A stretch of DNA of 6,464 bases from Acidobacteriota bacterium (GTDB taxonomy: Bacteria > Acidobacteriota > Terriglobia > Bryobacterales > Bryobacteraceae): contig JAJYKC010000058.1 of NCBI GenBank assembly GCA_021788955.1, forward strand, positions 2,320 to 8,783, in the 5' to 3' direction. Below, one piece after another: positions 6,401-6,464 of the stretch. The notes under the pieces were generated by a model. That model did no database searches and was not told where the DNA came from. It worked only from the letters and a program-made list of their open reading frames with translations. The translations under genes and the position numbers were made by a program. Positions within the stretch are counted from its first letter, which is position 1. Every line of letters begins with the position of its first letter.

Positions 6401-6464
6401 ATGACCCACTTCCTTCCCAGAAAAAGTTTCATTCCTCCCGGGCGCGGTTTAAAGGGTTTTCGGG
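6401..6464 (+). CDS. Start of an unidentified gene, 3'-truncated by window edge
   Basis: An ATG at 6401 opens a frame with no stop through the last base, giving 21 full codons beginning MTHFLPRKSF and continuing IPPGRGLKGF. A weak ribosome site, GGGGA, lies 7 bases upstream within the end of the previous gene, and only 3 bases separate the two genes. This spacing supports a real coding start in an operon. The visible part is too short to assign a family, and no signal peptide or membrane segment is evident. Confidence 0.45.
   Translation, partial: MTHFLPRKSFIPPGRGLKGFR

Noticed and set aside
1..6464. CRISPR arrays, tRNA or rRNA genes, insertion-sequence ends
   Set aside because: No regularly spaced repeats, no recognisable tRNA or rRNA sequence and no transposase were seen by eye on either strand.

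Overview
The window is a GC-rich bacterial stretch with three genes on the minus strand that look like one operon (antiporter, then a very large secreted esterase/nucleoside-hydrolase-like fusion, then a secreted esterase). Plus-strand genes flank it on both sides: the 3' part of a DUF1080/PHP-like gene at the left edge, and a small charged protein plus the start of another gene at the right edge. The mix of DUF1080 (3-keto-disaccharide hydrolase-like), Sde182-type and acetylxylan-esterase-like proteins fits a polysaccharide-degrading soil or sediment bacterium. Acidobacteriota of the Solibacter/Bryobacter kind are my best guess, with Planctomycetota or Verrucomicrobiota as alternatives. This is inferred from gene content only; no marker gene is present.

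Layout. Bases 1-930 (+): in-frame continuation of a gene that begins before the window. Its first visible residues are the end of a DUF1080 domain, and the rest is a PHP-like metallohydrolase-type domain. Bases 919-1830 (-): exported alpha/beta-hydrolase with a complete catalytic triad. Bases 1906-4548 (-): exported 880-residue protein joining an acetylxylan-esterase-like domain to an Sde182-type nucleoside-hydrolase-like domain and its C-terminal beta domain. Bases 4552-5817 (-): Na+/H+ antiporter-type membrane protein, beginning at an ATG with a good ribosome binding site. Bases 5818-6007: divergent intergenic region holding a likely minus-strand promoter and a perfect 7-bp dyad. Bases 6008-6397 (+): small, highly charged protein of unknown function. 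Bases 6401-6464 (+): start of a further gene, cut by the window edge.

How the genes may work together. The two exported hydrolases plausibly remove ester groups from, and otherwise process, plant or microbial glycans outside the cytoplasm. The antiporter, transcribed first, would handle cation/proton balance. That link rests only on co-orientation and tight spacing (3 nt between antiporter and fusion gene, 75 nt between fusion gene and esterase). The left-hand DUF1080 protein is also of a sugar-related type but is convergently transcribed. I see no defence system, CRISPR array, transposase, tRNA or rRNA. The most unusual items are the two domain fusions and the uncharacterised small protein at the right edge.
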